Source: Bacteroidota bacterium
GTDB taxonomy: Bacteria > Bacteroidota > Bacteroidia > Flavobacteriales > Flavobacteriaceae
Direction of reading: 5' to 3'
NCBI GenBank assembly: GCA_022560715.1
Contig: JADFSQ010000015.1
Coordinates: 1 to 14,002, forward strand
Length of the DNA stretch: 14,002 nt
Position numbers and translations under genes: made by a program. The notes under the pieces were generated by a model. It searched no databases and was not told where the DNA came from. It saw nothing but the letters and a program-made list of their open reading frames with translations. The stretch's first letter is position 1; each line of letters starts with the position of its first letter. Shown one piece after another: positions 7,375-14,002 of the stretch.

Positions 7375-8280
7375 ATGAAACTCACTATTTTAGGTTGTAA
7401 TAGTGCAACACCAAGAATAAACACTAATCCTACAGCACAGGTTTTAGAAATCTGTAACCATATTTTTTTAATAGATTGTGGAGAAGGAACTCAGGTTCAA
7501 CTTCGAAAAAACAAAATAAAATTTTCACGTATAAAACATATTTTTATTTCGCATCTGCATGGTGACCATTATTTTGGTTTGGTAGGATTAATTTCAACAT
7601 TTAGATTGTTAACCAGAGAAGCCGATTTGCATGTTTATGCACCGAAAGGATTAAAAGAAGTCATTACGCTTCATATGAAACTATCGGGTTCATGGACAAA
7701 TTACAAGCTTATTTTTCATGAGTTAGTATCAAAGAAGTCTGAAATAATATTTGAAGATGACAAAGTAGAAGTGTACACTATTCCGTTAGACCATCGTATC
7801 TATACCAATGGGTTTCTATTCAAAGAAAAAGAAAAAGAGCGAAAGTTAAATATTGGTAAAGTTGAAGATGCTAAAATAGATGTCGCTTATTACAGAAAAT
7901 TAAAACAAGGTTTTGATGTAGAAAATGAAGAAGGGAAATTGATAAAAAATCAAGATGTTACATCTTCTGGACCTAAACCAAAAAGCTATGCATTTTGCAG
8001 TGATACTGCGTATAATGAAGATATAATTCCTATAATTAAAGAGGTAGATGTACTCTATCACGAATCTACTTTTTTAGAGAAACATTCAAAATTGGCTTTA
8101 TCTACAAAACATAGTACAGCAAAACAAGCAGCAAGTATTGCCAGGCTAGCTAATGTAGGGAGATTATTGCTTGGGCATTTTTCTACACGCTATGACGATT
8201 TAAATTATTTCAGGACTGAAGCAAAAGAGATTTTTAAAAATGTTGAATTAGCAGAAGATGGTAAAGTTATAGAGTTTTAA
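7375..8280 (+). CDS. rnz: ribonuclease Z (tRNA 3' endonuclease)
   Basis: RNase Z is a metallo-beta-lactamase-fold endonuclease that trims the 3' trailer of tRNA precursors so that CCA can be added. The 301 residues match the short bacterial form. Zinc ligands are visible in order: the signature SHLHGDH (His60, His62, Asp64, His65), His140 in LDHR, Asp210 in FCSDTAY and His268 in LGHFSTRY. The His of KHSTAKQAA (246) matches the catalytic-assist histidine. Spacing is almost identical to the Bacillus subtilis enzyme. The basic, flexible arm is present around 150-200 (KEKEKERKLNIGK). It starts two bases after the preceding stop. Its last 14 bases overlap the end of a convergent gene. Confidence 0.96.
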   Translation: MKLTILGCNSATPRINTNPTAQVLEICNHIFLIDCGEGTQVQLRKNKIKFSRIKHIFISHLHGDHYFGLVGLISTFRLLTREADLHVYAPKGLKEVITLHMKLSGSWTNYKLIFHELVSKKSEIIFEDDKVEVYTIPLDHRIYTNGFLFKEKEKERKLNIGKVEDAKIDVAYYRKLKQGFDVENEEGKLIKNQDVTSSGPKPKSYAFCSDTAYNEDIIPIIKEVDVLYHESTFLEKHSKLALSTKHSTAKQAASIARLANVGRLLLGHFSTRYDDLNYFRTEAKEIFKNVELAEDGKVIEF

Positions 8281-8707
8281 AGTTATGTAAAGGTGATTTA
8301 AATTCTTTTATGTTAAGAATCCAATTTATAGCTTGGTCTAAAGTGTCGCAACGCTTAATGCTCTTATTAGATAAGTTTTTTTCAATAGTTGCATTAATAA
8401 AACTAAAGTCATTATATATAACAATTGCACTTGCTAAAATAAAATTGTGCTCGGCATTAACTTTTACCCATTGTAAAGGATCTGAAGAATAAGAGTTTAC
8501 TCTATTAGAAATATATCCGATTTGGAAATTCTTATCATAATGTTCAAATAAACATTTAATCACTTCCTGAATTTTGTTCGAATCAAAATGTTCTCCTTCA
8601 TTAATCTCAGATACTATAAAATATTCTGATAAGTAGAAATTACCAAAAGGGAAAGAAATTTTTTTGCTATTTATAGTATTGTAATATTTAGAATTTTCAA
8701 ATTTCAT
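8267..8707 (-). CDS. hypothetical protein, possibly SpoIIAA/STAS-like fold
   Basis: This is a 146-residue cytosolic protein with no signal peptide or membrane segment, convergent with rnz and overlapping its final 14 bases. The core reads FGNFYLSEYFIVSEINEGEHFDSNKIQEVIKCLFEHY, then a strand with IGYISNRVNSYSSDPLQW, a strand FILASAIVIYND and a C-terminal helix TLDQAINWIL. The strand-helix order and the GYISNRxNSYSxDP segment resemble small flavobacterial proteins I recall as SpoIIAA-like; this is recollection, not a search result. The coding sequence has the same AT-rich codon use as its neighbours and a sensible ATG, with a divergent pdxH start 93 bases away. Short + strand frames inside it have no family features. 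The function is unknown. Confidence 0.75.
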   Translation of the reverse strand: MKFENSKYYNTINSKKISFPFGNFYLSEYFIVSEINEGEHFDSNKIQEVIKCLFEHYDKNFQIGYISNRVNSYSSDPLQWVKVNAEHNFILASAIVIYNDFSFINATIEKNLSNKSIKRCDTLDQAINWILNIKEFKSPLHNFKTL

Positions 8708-8800
8708 AATTAGGTTATAGTATTTGGAGGTGTAAAAGTAATAGATTTTTTATTTATATCAAAAAGATGCAACTAAAATCATGTAACTTGCATTGGTATT

Positions 8801-9448
8801 ATGGATAAAGATTTAAGCAATTATAGAAAATCTTATGAAAAGCACGAACTGTTATTAAAAAATGTGCCAGAAAATCCTATGGAATTATTCCAAAAGTGGT
8901 TTTATGAGGTAGATCAGTTTTTTCCCGAAGACGAAACCAATGCCATGACACTTGCCACCATTGGTTTAGATGGATATCCAAAGAGTAGAGTAGTACTACT
9001 TAAAAAATATACTTATGAAGGGTTTATTTTTTATACAAACTACAAAAGCGAAAAAGGAAAAGCAATTGCTAAAAATCCAAATGTTTGTTTATCTTTTTTT
9101 TGGCAAAGTGCCGAACGTCAAATTATTATTAAGGGAACTGCTGAAAAAATTGCTGAAAATTTAAGCGATGGCTATTTCGAGTCTCGTCCTAGAGGAAGTC
9201 AGTTAAGTGCTATTGTATCTAATCAAAGTGAAGTCATAGAAAACAGAATCGTTTTAGAAAATGAACTCAAAATATTGGAACAAGAGTTGGAGGGCAAAGA
9301 AATACAGAGACCAAAATTTTGGGGTGGTTTTATAGTAAAACCAATAGAAATAGAATTTTGGCAAGGACGTGCTAATAGACTCCATGATAGAATTCGTTAT
9401 CGATTACTTTCCGATTATAATTGGGAAATTAATAGATTATCTCCATAA
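8801..9448 (+). CDS. pdxH: pyridoxine/pyridoxamine 5'-phosphate oxidase
   Basis: PdxH is an FMN-dependent enzyme that oxidises pyridoxine or pyridoxamine 5'-phosphate with O2 to pyridoxal 5'-phosphate, the last step of vitamin B6 cofactor synthesis and salvage. The 215 residues match the homodimeric family. Motifs include YPKSRVVLLK (59-68), the FMN-phosphate segment FYTNYKSEKG (77-86), YFESRPRGSQ (125-134), WGGFIVKP (174-181), and the signature EFWQGRANRLHDRIRY (185-200) with the substrate-binding Arg and His. The chain ends in LSP as usual. The start ATG at 8801 has a poor -7 match before it (TAACTTG, 8784-8790). The gene appears to stand alone, divergent from the - strand gene upstream. 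Confidence 0.97.
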   Translation: MDKDLSNYRKSYEKHELLLKNVPENPMELFQKWFYEVDQFFPEDETNAMTLATIGLDGYPKSRVVLLKKYTYEGFIFYTNYKSEKGKAIAKNPNVCLSFFWQSAERQIIIKGTAEKIAENLSDGYFESRPRGSQLSAIVSNQSEVIENRIVLENELKILEQELEGKEIQRPKFWGGFIVKPIEIEFWQGRANRLHDRIRYRLLSDYNWEINRLSP

Positions 9449-9472
9449 TCGTAATTCAACTTGATTTTTCAC

Positions 9473-9557
9473 CGATAAAAGTCAAGAAAATCAGTTTAAG
9501 ATGCATTTCGTCGATTAAATGTCATTAAATTTCGATAAAATACATGTATTTTATCGA
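9473..9557. promoter_or_regulatory. cluster of CGATAAAA half-sites ending in a perfect 26-base palindrome
   Basis: Bases 9532-9557 form a perfect 26-base palindrome: CGATAAAATA (9533-9542), centre CATG, then TATTTTATCG (9547-9556), flanked by a T-A pair. The half-site CGATAAAA also occurs at 9473-9480, and CGATTAAA at 9512-9519. The last two forward copies are 21 bases apart, about two helical turns. A separate hairpin, TGATTTT (9462-9468) with AAAATCA (9487-9493), brackets the first half-site. The cluster is 28 bases before the likely -7 element of the CAP-domain gene, where an operator could sit. Alternatively the palindrome acts as a terminator hairpin for pdxH, as TTTTAAC follows soon after. 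Confidence 0.55.
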
Positions 9558-9584
9558 TTTTAACATTTCATTAACATAAGGTTT

Positions 9585-9592
9585 TAGGTTTG
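9585..9592 (+). promoter_or_regulatory. -7 promoter element for the CAP-domain lipoprotein gene
   Basis: TAGGTTTG matches TAnnTTTG exactly. A transcript starting about six bases further on would have a leader of roughly 33 bases before the ATG at 9631. No TTG -33 element is seen; the palindrome lies just upstream, where a regulator could act. Confidence 0.45.
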
Positions 9593-9630
9593 GTAGCTAT
9601 ATTTACTAACCCAAATCTAAAATACCTACG

Positions 9631-10125
9631 ATGAAATTACCAAAACTATTGCCTGCAGTGGCATTAATAGCATTACTGTCTTTTTCATGCTCGACAGATT
9701 CTATAGAAGAAGACAAAATTGAAACCATTACTTCATCTTTTGTTCCTCAAGCAAAAGTGATTGAGATTGAAATTCTTGAGCTTATAAATAATCATAGACT
9801 TTCTTTAGGTTTAAGCTCTTTAAAAAGCATGAATATCATTAAGGCTCAAACATATGGGCATACTGATTATATGATTGATAAGAACCAGATTTCTCATGAT
9901 AATTTTTTGCAAAGAAAAACAAGCCTTACAAATAATGCTGGTGCATCAAGAGTAGGAGAAAACGTAGCTTATGCATATAGTTCGTCTGAATCTGTAGTAA
10001 ATGCATGGTTAAATAGTGAAGGACATCGAAATATAATTGAAGGAGATTATACGGATTTTGATATTTCTGCTGAAAAGGACGAAAACGGTAAATACTATTA
10101 CACTAATATTTTTATTAAGAAATAA
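9631..10125 (+). CDS. CAP/SCP-domain lipoprotein
   Basis: This is a 164-residue secreted CAP-superfamily (SCP/TAPS, PF00188-type) protein. Residues 1-19 form a lipoprotein signal peptide with a lipobox-like LSFSC, placing the acylated cysteine at 20; acidic residues soon after it (DSIEED) fit export toward the outer membrane in this phylum. The CAP domain spans about 42-164, with NNHRLSLGL (53-61), HTDYM (77-81), SHDNF (88-92), GENVAYAYSS (109-118) and VVNAWLNSEGHRNIIEGDYTD (122-142), followed by the final strand YYYTNIFIKK. The cavity residues typical of the family (His77, Glu110, His132) are present. Bacterial single-domain CAP proteins have no settled biochemical role, so none is assigned. 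It has its own promoter and ends at a two-way terminator. Confidence 0.9.
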   Translation: MKLPKLLPAVALIALLSFSCSTDSIEEDKIETITSSFVPQAKVIEIEILELINNHRLSLGLSSLKSMNIIKAQTYGHTDYMIDKNQISHDNFLQRKTSLTNNAGASRVGENVAYAYSSSESVVNAWLNSEGHRNIIEGDYTDFDISAEKDENGKYYYTNIFIKK

Positions 10126-10143
10126 GTACTTTAATTTTATAGA

Positions 10144-10185
10144 ATAAAAAACAGACACATTCTAATGAACATGCCTGTTTTATTA
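10144..10185. terminator. bidirectional terminator between convergent genes
   Basis: AAAACAG (10148-10154) pairs with CTGTTTT (10175-10181), and the stem continues inward with mismatches to TTC/GAA around loop TAAT. An A-tract precedes it and a TTTTATTATT tract follows, so it can serve the + strand CAP gene and, on the other strand, the OmpA-family gene ending at 10202. Confidence 0.6.
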
Positions 10186-10201
10186 TTATAGTACGTTAAT
10201 T

Positions 10202-12112
10202 CTATTGGTTTACAATATAGAAATAAGATCTTCTGTTTTCCTGATGGTCTTCTTCAGTACAGTTTCTTCCACAATCGTTTATGAGTTGCGATTCACCATA
10301 ACCAATGGCACTTTCTATTCTTGTAGCATCTATACCACGAGATAATATATAATCTCTTGTAGATTTTGCTCTTCTGTCAGATAGTTTCATGTTGTATCTA
10401 TTTGTACCTCTGCTGTCGGTATGAGCTTCAATTTTAATAACCATAGTTGGATGTTTTCTCATAACATCTACAATGCTTTCCAATTCGTATTTTGCATCCG
10501 TACGAATATCCCATTTGTCGAAATCGAAGAAAATTGGGTTTATAACTATTTTATTATCAATAATTAGCGGAACTAACGATAGGTCGGTTATATTTTCGAA
10601 GCTATCAATAATAGACGTGTTTACTTCTTTTAAATCATCTTTATAATCTGGTTTAGAACCACGTATTGTATATTTTTCGTTACAGTCTACTTCAAAAGAA
10701 TATTCTCCTTTTTCGTTGGTTTCAACCTCATTAATGATTTTTCCGGTCTTATCTATTAATTCAACTTTAACTGAAGCTAATGGTAATGAAGTTAGACTGT
10801 TGGTCGCGATTCCTTTAATAATCTGTTGACATTTAAATGTTTTAAAGCTATAGATATCGTCTCCGCCTTGTCCACCATCTCTATTATTTGAAGAGAAATA
10901 TCCTGTATTGTCTTCATTATTTATAAAAAATGAAAAATCATCGCCACCACTATTAAATGGAGCTCCTAAATTTTCAACTTTAGCATCTGGATTGTTTAAT
11001 ATATTAGATTTAAAAATATCCAACAATCCTAAATTTGTAAATCCTTCAGAAGAAAAATAAAGCATATTTTCGCTATCTACATAAGGAAAAACTTCTTTTC
11101 CTTCAGTATTAATTTTATCGCCTAGATTTTCTGGTTCACCATAAGTGCCATCTTCATTAATAGCTACCTTATATATATCAGTCATTCCATAGCCACCTTC
11201 TCTGTCTGAAACAAAAAATAAGGTTTTGTTATCCGGACTCAATGCAGGATGTCCATTAGAGTATGATTTATCATTTAAAGGCAATTCTTCAATATTTTGC
11301 CATTTATCATCTATAAGTGTTGCCTTATAAATTTTTAGTGAAGTAGTACCTTTTCTATCTGTACCTAATCCTTTTCTTTTAGTTAGGTTGTTTCTTGTAT
11401 AGTATAATATTTTGCCGTCATTAGTTATAGCAATTGAAGCTTCATGATACTTTGTATTTATATCTGACGAAATAGAACTAGGGTCACTAAATTCTTTTTC
11501 ACCATTAGCCGTTGTCACATCGCTTTGGTATATGTTTAAAAAAGGTTCTTCATTCCATCTATAAACATTATTTAAAGCATTATTTAATGTGTTTCTAGCT
11601 GAAGAAAAGTAAAATTTTCCGTTGTGCTCAAATCCTCCAAATTCTGAATGCTCACTATTGATAGAGAGGCTTTTGGTTTCGATATAAATACCATCAGTTG
11701 AAGCGAGTTCTTCAAATACATCGGAATCTATTAAAACAAAATTTTTAGCTTTTTTACTATCTTCCTGAATTTCATTAAATATTTGAATCCAGGTATCAGC
11801 CATTTCATAATCGCCAATACTTCTTAAAGTTAAAATGTATTTATAAATATATTCCGGGTCTATTTTTGGATATTGACTTACAGCTTTTCCATACCATTCA
11901 GCTGCTTTATCTGTTCTGGAATTGAAATAATAACAATCTCCCAAACGTGTTAATACATGTTCGCTATCATTTCCTTTTTTTACAGCTTCTTTATAGAGTT
12001 CTGTTGCTTTTATATAAGCATAATCTTTAAAGAATTTATCAGCAAGTTTTCTTTGGGCAAAAGAGAAAGTGCAAAAAATGACAAATATTATTAATAAAAC
12101 TTTAGTTTTCAT
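10202..12112 (-). CDS. OmpA-family protein with TPR, PD40 and CarboxypepD_reg domains (PorE-like)
   Basis: This 636-residue envelope protein is built as a signal peptide (1-19, cleavage near FSFA-QRKL), TPR-like helices (about 21-125), WD40-like PD40 repeats (about 165-425; for example GHPALSPDNKTLFFVSDREGGYGMTDIY), a carboxypeptidase-regulatory beta-sandwich (about 430-505) and a C-terminal OmpA peptidoglycan-binding domain (524-636; FFDFDKWDIR, HTDSRGTNRYN from 564, LSDRRA, final NRRSYF). The architecture equals that of PorE, a peptidoglycan-linked T9SS protein of Porphyromonas, but this copy has a plain Sec signal rather than an obvious lipobox, and it is the third gene of an adhesin-PorP-OmpA set. 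In Flavobacteria such sets occur in several copies, so it is probably an accessory paralogue, not the core PorE. It begins 12 bases after the porP-like stop, indicating one operon. Confidence 0.88.
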   Translation of the reverse strand: MKTKVLLIIFVIFCTFSFAQRKLADKFFKDYAYIKATELYKEAVKKGNDSEHVLTRLGDCYYFNSRTDKAAEWYGKAVSQYPKIDPEYIYKYILTLRSIGDYEMADTWIQIFNEIQEDSKKAKNFVLIDSDVFEELASTDGIYIETKSLSINSEHSEFGGFEHNGKFYFSSARNTLNNALNNVYRWNEEPFLNIYQSDVTTANGEKEFSDPSSISSDINTKYHEASIAITNDGKILYYTRNNLTKRKGLGTDRKGTTSLKIYKATLIDDKWQNIEELPLNDKSYSNGHPALSPDNKTLFFVSDREGGYGMTDIYKVAINEDGTYGEPENLGDKINTEGKEVFPYVDSENMLYFSSEGFTNLGLLDIFKSNILNNPDAKVENLGAPFNSGGDDFSFFINNEDNTGYFSSNNRDGGQGGDDIYSFKTFKCQQIIKGIATNSLTSLPLASVKVELIDKTGKIINEVETNEKGEYSFEVDCNEKYTIRGSKPDYKDDLKEVNTSIIDSFENITDLSLVPLIIDNKIVINPIFFDFDKWDIRTDAKYELESIVDVMRKHPTMVIKIEAHTDSRGTNRYNMKLSDRRAKSTRDYILSRGIDATRIESAIGYGESQLINDCGRNCTEEDHQENRRSYFYIVNQ

Positions 12113-12124
12113 AGTAGTTGTAAT

Positions 12125-13063
12125 TTAAAAATATCTTGGGGATTTTATACGTTTAATTTTAAATACTTCAAACATTAGCAATATCTCGTGAGTACCACTG
12201 GTATATGGTCTGATATCTGAAATAGGATATTCGTAAGCATAACCCAATCTTAATTGCTTACTAACCTGAAAATCTACAAGTCCTCCAATGGCAGCAGCAG
12301 ATTCGTTTATTCTGTATGCAGCTCCTAACCATAACTTTTCGTTAAACAAGAAATTAGCTGTAAGATCGTATGATATAGGTGCACCATTTGTAGCTTTTAC
12401 TAAAAATGCAGGTTTAAATTTTGTAGTCTCACTAATATCAAATACATATCCACCAGTAAAATAGTAACTCACTCTTTCAAGAGCTACATAATCTACATTT
12501 CCTTGCCCACCTTTGTTATAATCGGTATTTAAAATTCTAGGCGCAGATAAACTCACATACCATTTATTAGAATGCCAATATATTCCAACTCCAACGTTTG
12601 GACTCCAACGGTTTGATACATCATTAAAAAATGGATCACTTACAATCGAAGGATCGTTTAACAGCACTTCATCAAGGCTATAATGAGTAAATCCACCTTT
12701 TATACCAAAAGCAAGTTTTGTATTTTCTCCTGTTTGAATAGTATAAGAGAAATCAGCGTATAAGTATGAAAAATTTTCATAGCCTAATTTATCATTAATA
12801 AATGTAAATCCTAATCCTACTTTTTCATTTCTCGTTGGAGTATGAATCGATAATGTTTGCGTAGTAGGAGCTCCTTCAATACCAACCCATTGTGTTCTAT
12901 GCAATGCAACGATACTTAAAGTTCCTCTACTGCCTGCATAAGCTGGATTTATGGATACTGTATTATACATGTATTGCGTAAATTGTGGCAATTGCTGACT
13001 TAATACAGTTGAACAACCGAACAATATAAAGGCAAAAATGTTAAACTTAATAAGTTTTTTCAT
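12125..13063 (-). CDS. PorP/SprF family type IX secretion outer-membrane protein
   Basis: The 312 residues start with a Sec signal peptide (1-22, MKKLIKFNIFAFILFG...VLS) followed by the family hallmark QQLPQFTQYMYNTVSINPAYAGSRG (from 23), which defines the TIGR03519-type PorP/SprF membrane proteins. The rest is a series of amphipathic beta strands with aromatic ends, as in an outer-membrane barrel, ending IKRIKSPRYF. SprF of Flavobacterium johnsoniae is needed for surface display of the adhesin SprB, and PorP-like proteins are encoded next to cargo carrying the type B C-terminal domain. Here the gene sits 20 bases after exactly such a cargo gene, so it is most likely the dedicated partner of that protein. 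A Cys at 17 lies in the hydrophobic core and is not a good lipobox. Confidence 0.92.
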   Translation of the reverse strand: MKKLIKFNIFAFILFGCSTVLSQQLPQFTQYMYNTVSINPAYAGSRGTLSIVALHRTQWVGIEGAPTTQTLSIHTPTRNEKVGLGFTFINDKLGYENFSYLYADFSYTIQTGENTKLAFGIKGGFTHYSLDEVLLNDPSIVSDPFFNDVSNRWSPNVGVGIYWHSNKWYVSLSAPRILNTDYNKGGQGNVDYVALERVSYYFTGGYVFDISETTKFKPAFLVKATNGAPISYDLTANFLFNEKLWLGAAYRINESAAAIGGLVDFQVSKQLRLGYAYEYPISDIRPYTSGTHEILLMFEVFKIKRIKSPRYF

Positions 13064-13083
13064 GATATTCAGGTTAAGATTTT

Positions 13084-14002
13084 TTATTTAGTTCCAACGT
13101 AGATAGGTCCTGTAAAAGGTTTTAATCCACTGTTTATAAGGTTAATGATATAATAATAGGTTCCTGTTGGAACTTTATCTGCATTTCCAATGGCACTACT
13201 AGGAGCTGAACCACTCCAGTCGTTTTGATAATTTTTAGATTCATATATTTTTGCACCCCAACGGTTAAATATTTGAAGTTCAATAGTAAATCCACATCCT
13301 TCAACTCCTGTTATAGTAAAGTATTCATTCCATTGGTCACCATTTGGCGTCACAGCTTTAGAGACTATAACGTCATCGACTCCACATTCTAATACAATAC
13401 ATTCGTCATTAACACTAATTGTAAGCTCTTTTGTGCTTAAGCAACCGCCAACTTCAGCAAAAGTATAAGTAAAGACATAATCAGCTAATTCAACATTTGT
13501 AGGATCAAATATGCTTCCATCCAATGTTGCATCTCCGGAAACAACTTGCCAGCTGATATCTGAATCAATATCACTTAAATAGTCATTTAAATCTATAGAA
13601 CCATCATCAAAACATATAGAGTCAGCAACTTGAGTAACTGTTTCTAAAATGGTTACTGTTACTATTTGTGTAAATACTGCTGTATTGTCACATTCGTCAG
13701 TTACTGTCCAAGTTCTAATAATATCATAATCACTACTCGAACCATCAAATTGATTGTCTTCATTAAATTGCACATCTATGTTAGTGGAACAATTATCTAC
13801 AAATCCAGGATTTGGAGCTGTTGGAATATTATCACAACTTGCAGTAAGTGTTGTTGGTAAATTTGTAATTAATTCTGGTGGCGTTGTATCTTCAACTGTA
13901 ATAGTTTGATTAGCCGTCGTTGTATTACCACAGTCATCAACAAGTGTCCAAGTACGTGTTATAATAGACTCGTTTGGACAAGATCCATCAGCAACGCTAT
14001 CG
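13084..14002 (-). CDS. HYR-repeat surface protein with gliding-motility-associated C-terminal (type B T9SS) domain, 3' part
   Basis: The reading frame stays open to the right edge, so the start is outside the window; about 305 C-terminal residues are seen. They comprise two HYR-like immunoglobulin-type repeats, with TRTWTLVDDCGNTTTANQTITVEDTTPPEL and IIRTWTVTDECDNTAVFTQIVTV (Trp codons at 13948-13950 and 13708-13710, a period of 240 bases or 80 residues), a cysteine-containing spacer domain, and the C-terminal sorting domain (SKAVTPNGDQWNEYFTI, IQ/LQIFNRWGAKIYES, VPTGTYYYIINL, final GPIYVGTK). This last domain is the CHU_C/TIGR04131 type, the type B T9SS signal. Such proteins are large exported adhesin- or SprB-like filaments. 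A GTG at 13771-13773 is an internal valine, not a start. It is probably first in an operon with the PorP and OmpA genes. Confidence 0.9.
   Translation of the reverse strand, partial: DSVADGSCPNESIITRTWTLVDDCGNTTTANQTITVEDTTPPELITNLPTTLTASCDNIPTAPNPGFVDNCSTNIDVQFNEDNQFDGSSSDYDIIRTWTVTDECDNTAVFTQIVTVTILETVTQVADSICFDDGSIDLNDYLSDIDSDISWQVVSGDATLDGSIFDPTNVELADYVFTYTFAEVGGCLSTKELTISVNDECIVLECGVDDVIVSKAVTPNGDQWNEYFTITGVEGCGFTIELQIFNRWGAKIYESKNYQNDWSGSAPSSAIGNADKVPTGTYYYIINLINSGLKPFTGPIYVGTK

Noticed and set aside
8310..8492. 60-residue + strand frame inside the - strand hypothetical gene
   Set aside because: Its translation shows no family features, while the - strand frame has a coherent strand/helix pattern and is longer.
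13012..13026. LFGC in the PorP-like signal peptide as a lipobox
   Set aside because: The conserved mature start QQLPQFTQYM follows a normal Sec cleavage site after residue 22, and Cys17 lies within the hydrophobic core with Phe at -2.
13771..13773. GTG as the start of a 229-residue protein
   Set aside because: The frame continues upstream to the window edge with a matching repeat unit, so the codon is an internal valine.
13666..13860. 64-residue + strand frame opposite the adhesin gene
   Set aside because: It is a shadow of the threonine/cysteine-rich repeat codons; the - strand translation shows clear HYR-like repeats.

Overview
The window looks like a chromosomal segment from a low-GC member of the Bacteroidota, most probably a marine-type Flavobacteriaceae. 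This rests on four things: type IX secretion (T9SS) and gliding-motility protein families, the housekeeping order lon-porQ-cmk-rpsA-pyrR-pyrB-rnz-pdxH, near absence of Shine-Dalgarno sequences, and -7 elements of the Bacteroidota form TAnnTTTG. No tRNA, rRNA, insertion sequence, phage gene or CRISPR array was found. The genus cannot be fixed from the sequence alone.

Left part, + strand (1-8280). The window opens inside lon (ATP-dependent protease). Then come porQ (T9SS outer-membrane protein), cmk (cytidylate kinase), rpsA (ribosomal protein S1) with its own promoter, a potentially structured leader and a clear terminator, pyrR and pyrB (pyrimidine regulation and synthesis), a small STAS-like protein, and rnz (RNase Z, tRNA 3' processing). 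cmk, pyrR and pyrB tie this block to pyrimidine nucleotides; rpsA and rnz tie it to translation. The pyrR-pyrB spacer is filled by a ten-copy heptanucleotide tandem repeat.

Middle part (8267-10125). A small unrecognised protein on the - strand overlaps the end of rnz. It is followed by pdxH (pyridoxine phosphate oxidase) and a small CAP/SCP-domain lipoprotein on the + strand. The 182-base gap between the last two holds a perfect 26-base palindrome and extra copies of its half-site.

Right part, - strand (10202-14002). This is a three-gene surface/secretion module read right to left: the 3' end of a large HYR-repeat adhesin-like protein with a gliding-motility-associated C-terminal domain (a type B T9SS sorting signal), a PorP/SprF-family outer-membrane protein, and a TPR-PD40-CarboxypepD_reg-OmpA envelope protein. 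By analogy with SprB/SprF, the PorP protein is probably the dedicated partner of the adhesin, and the OmpA protein anchors the assembly to peptidoglycan.

I see no clearly new multi-gene system. The observations most worth a second look are the rpsA leader, the heptad repeat array, the palindrome cluster before the CAP gene, and two small unassigned alpha/beta proteins flanking rnz.
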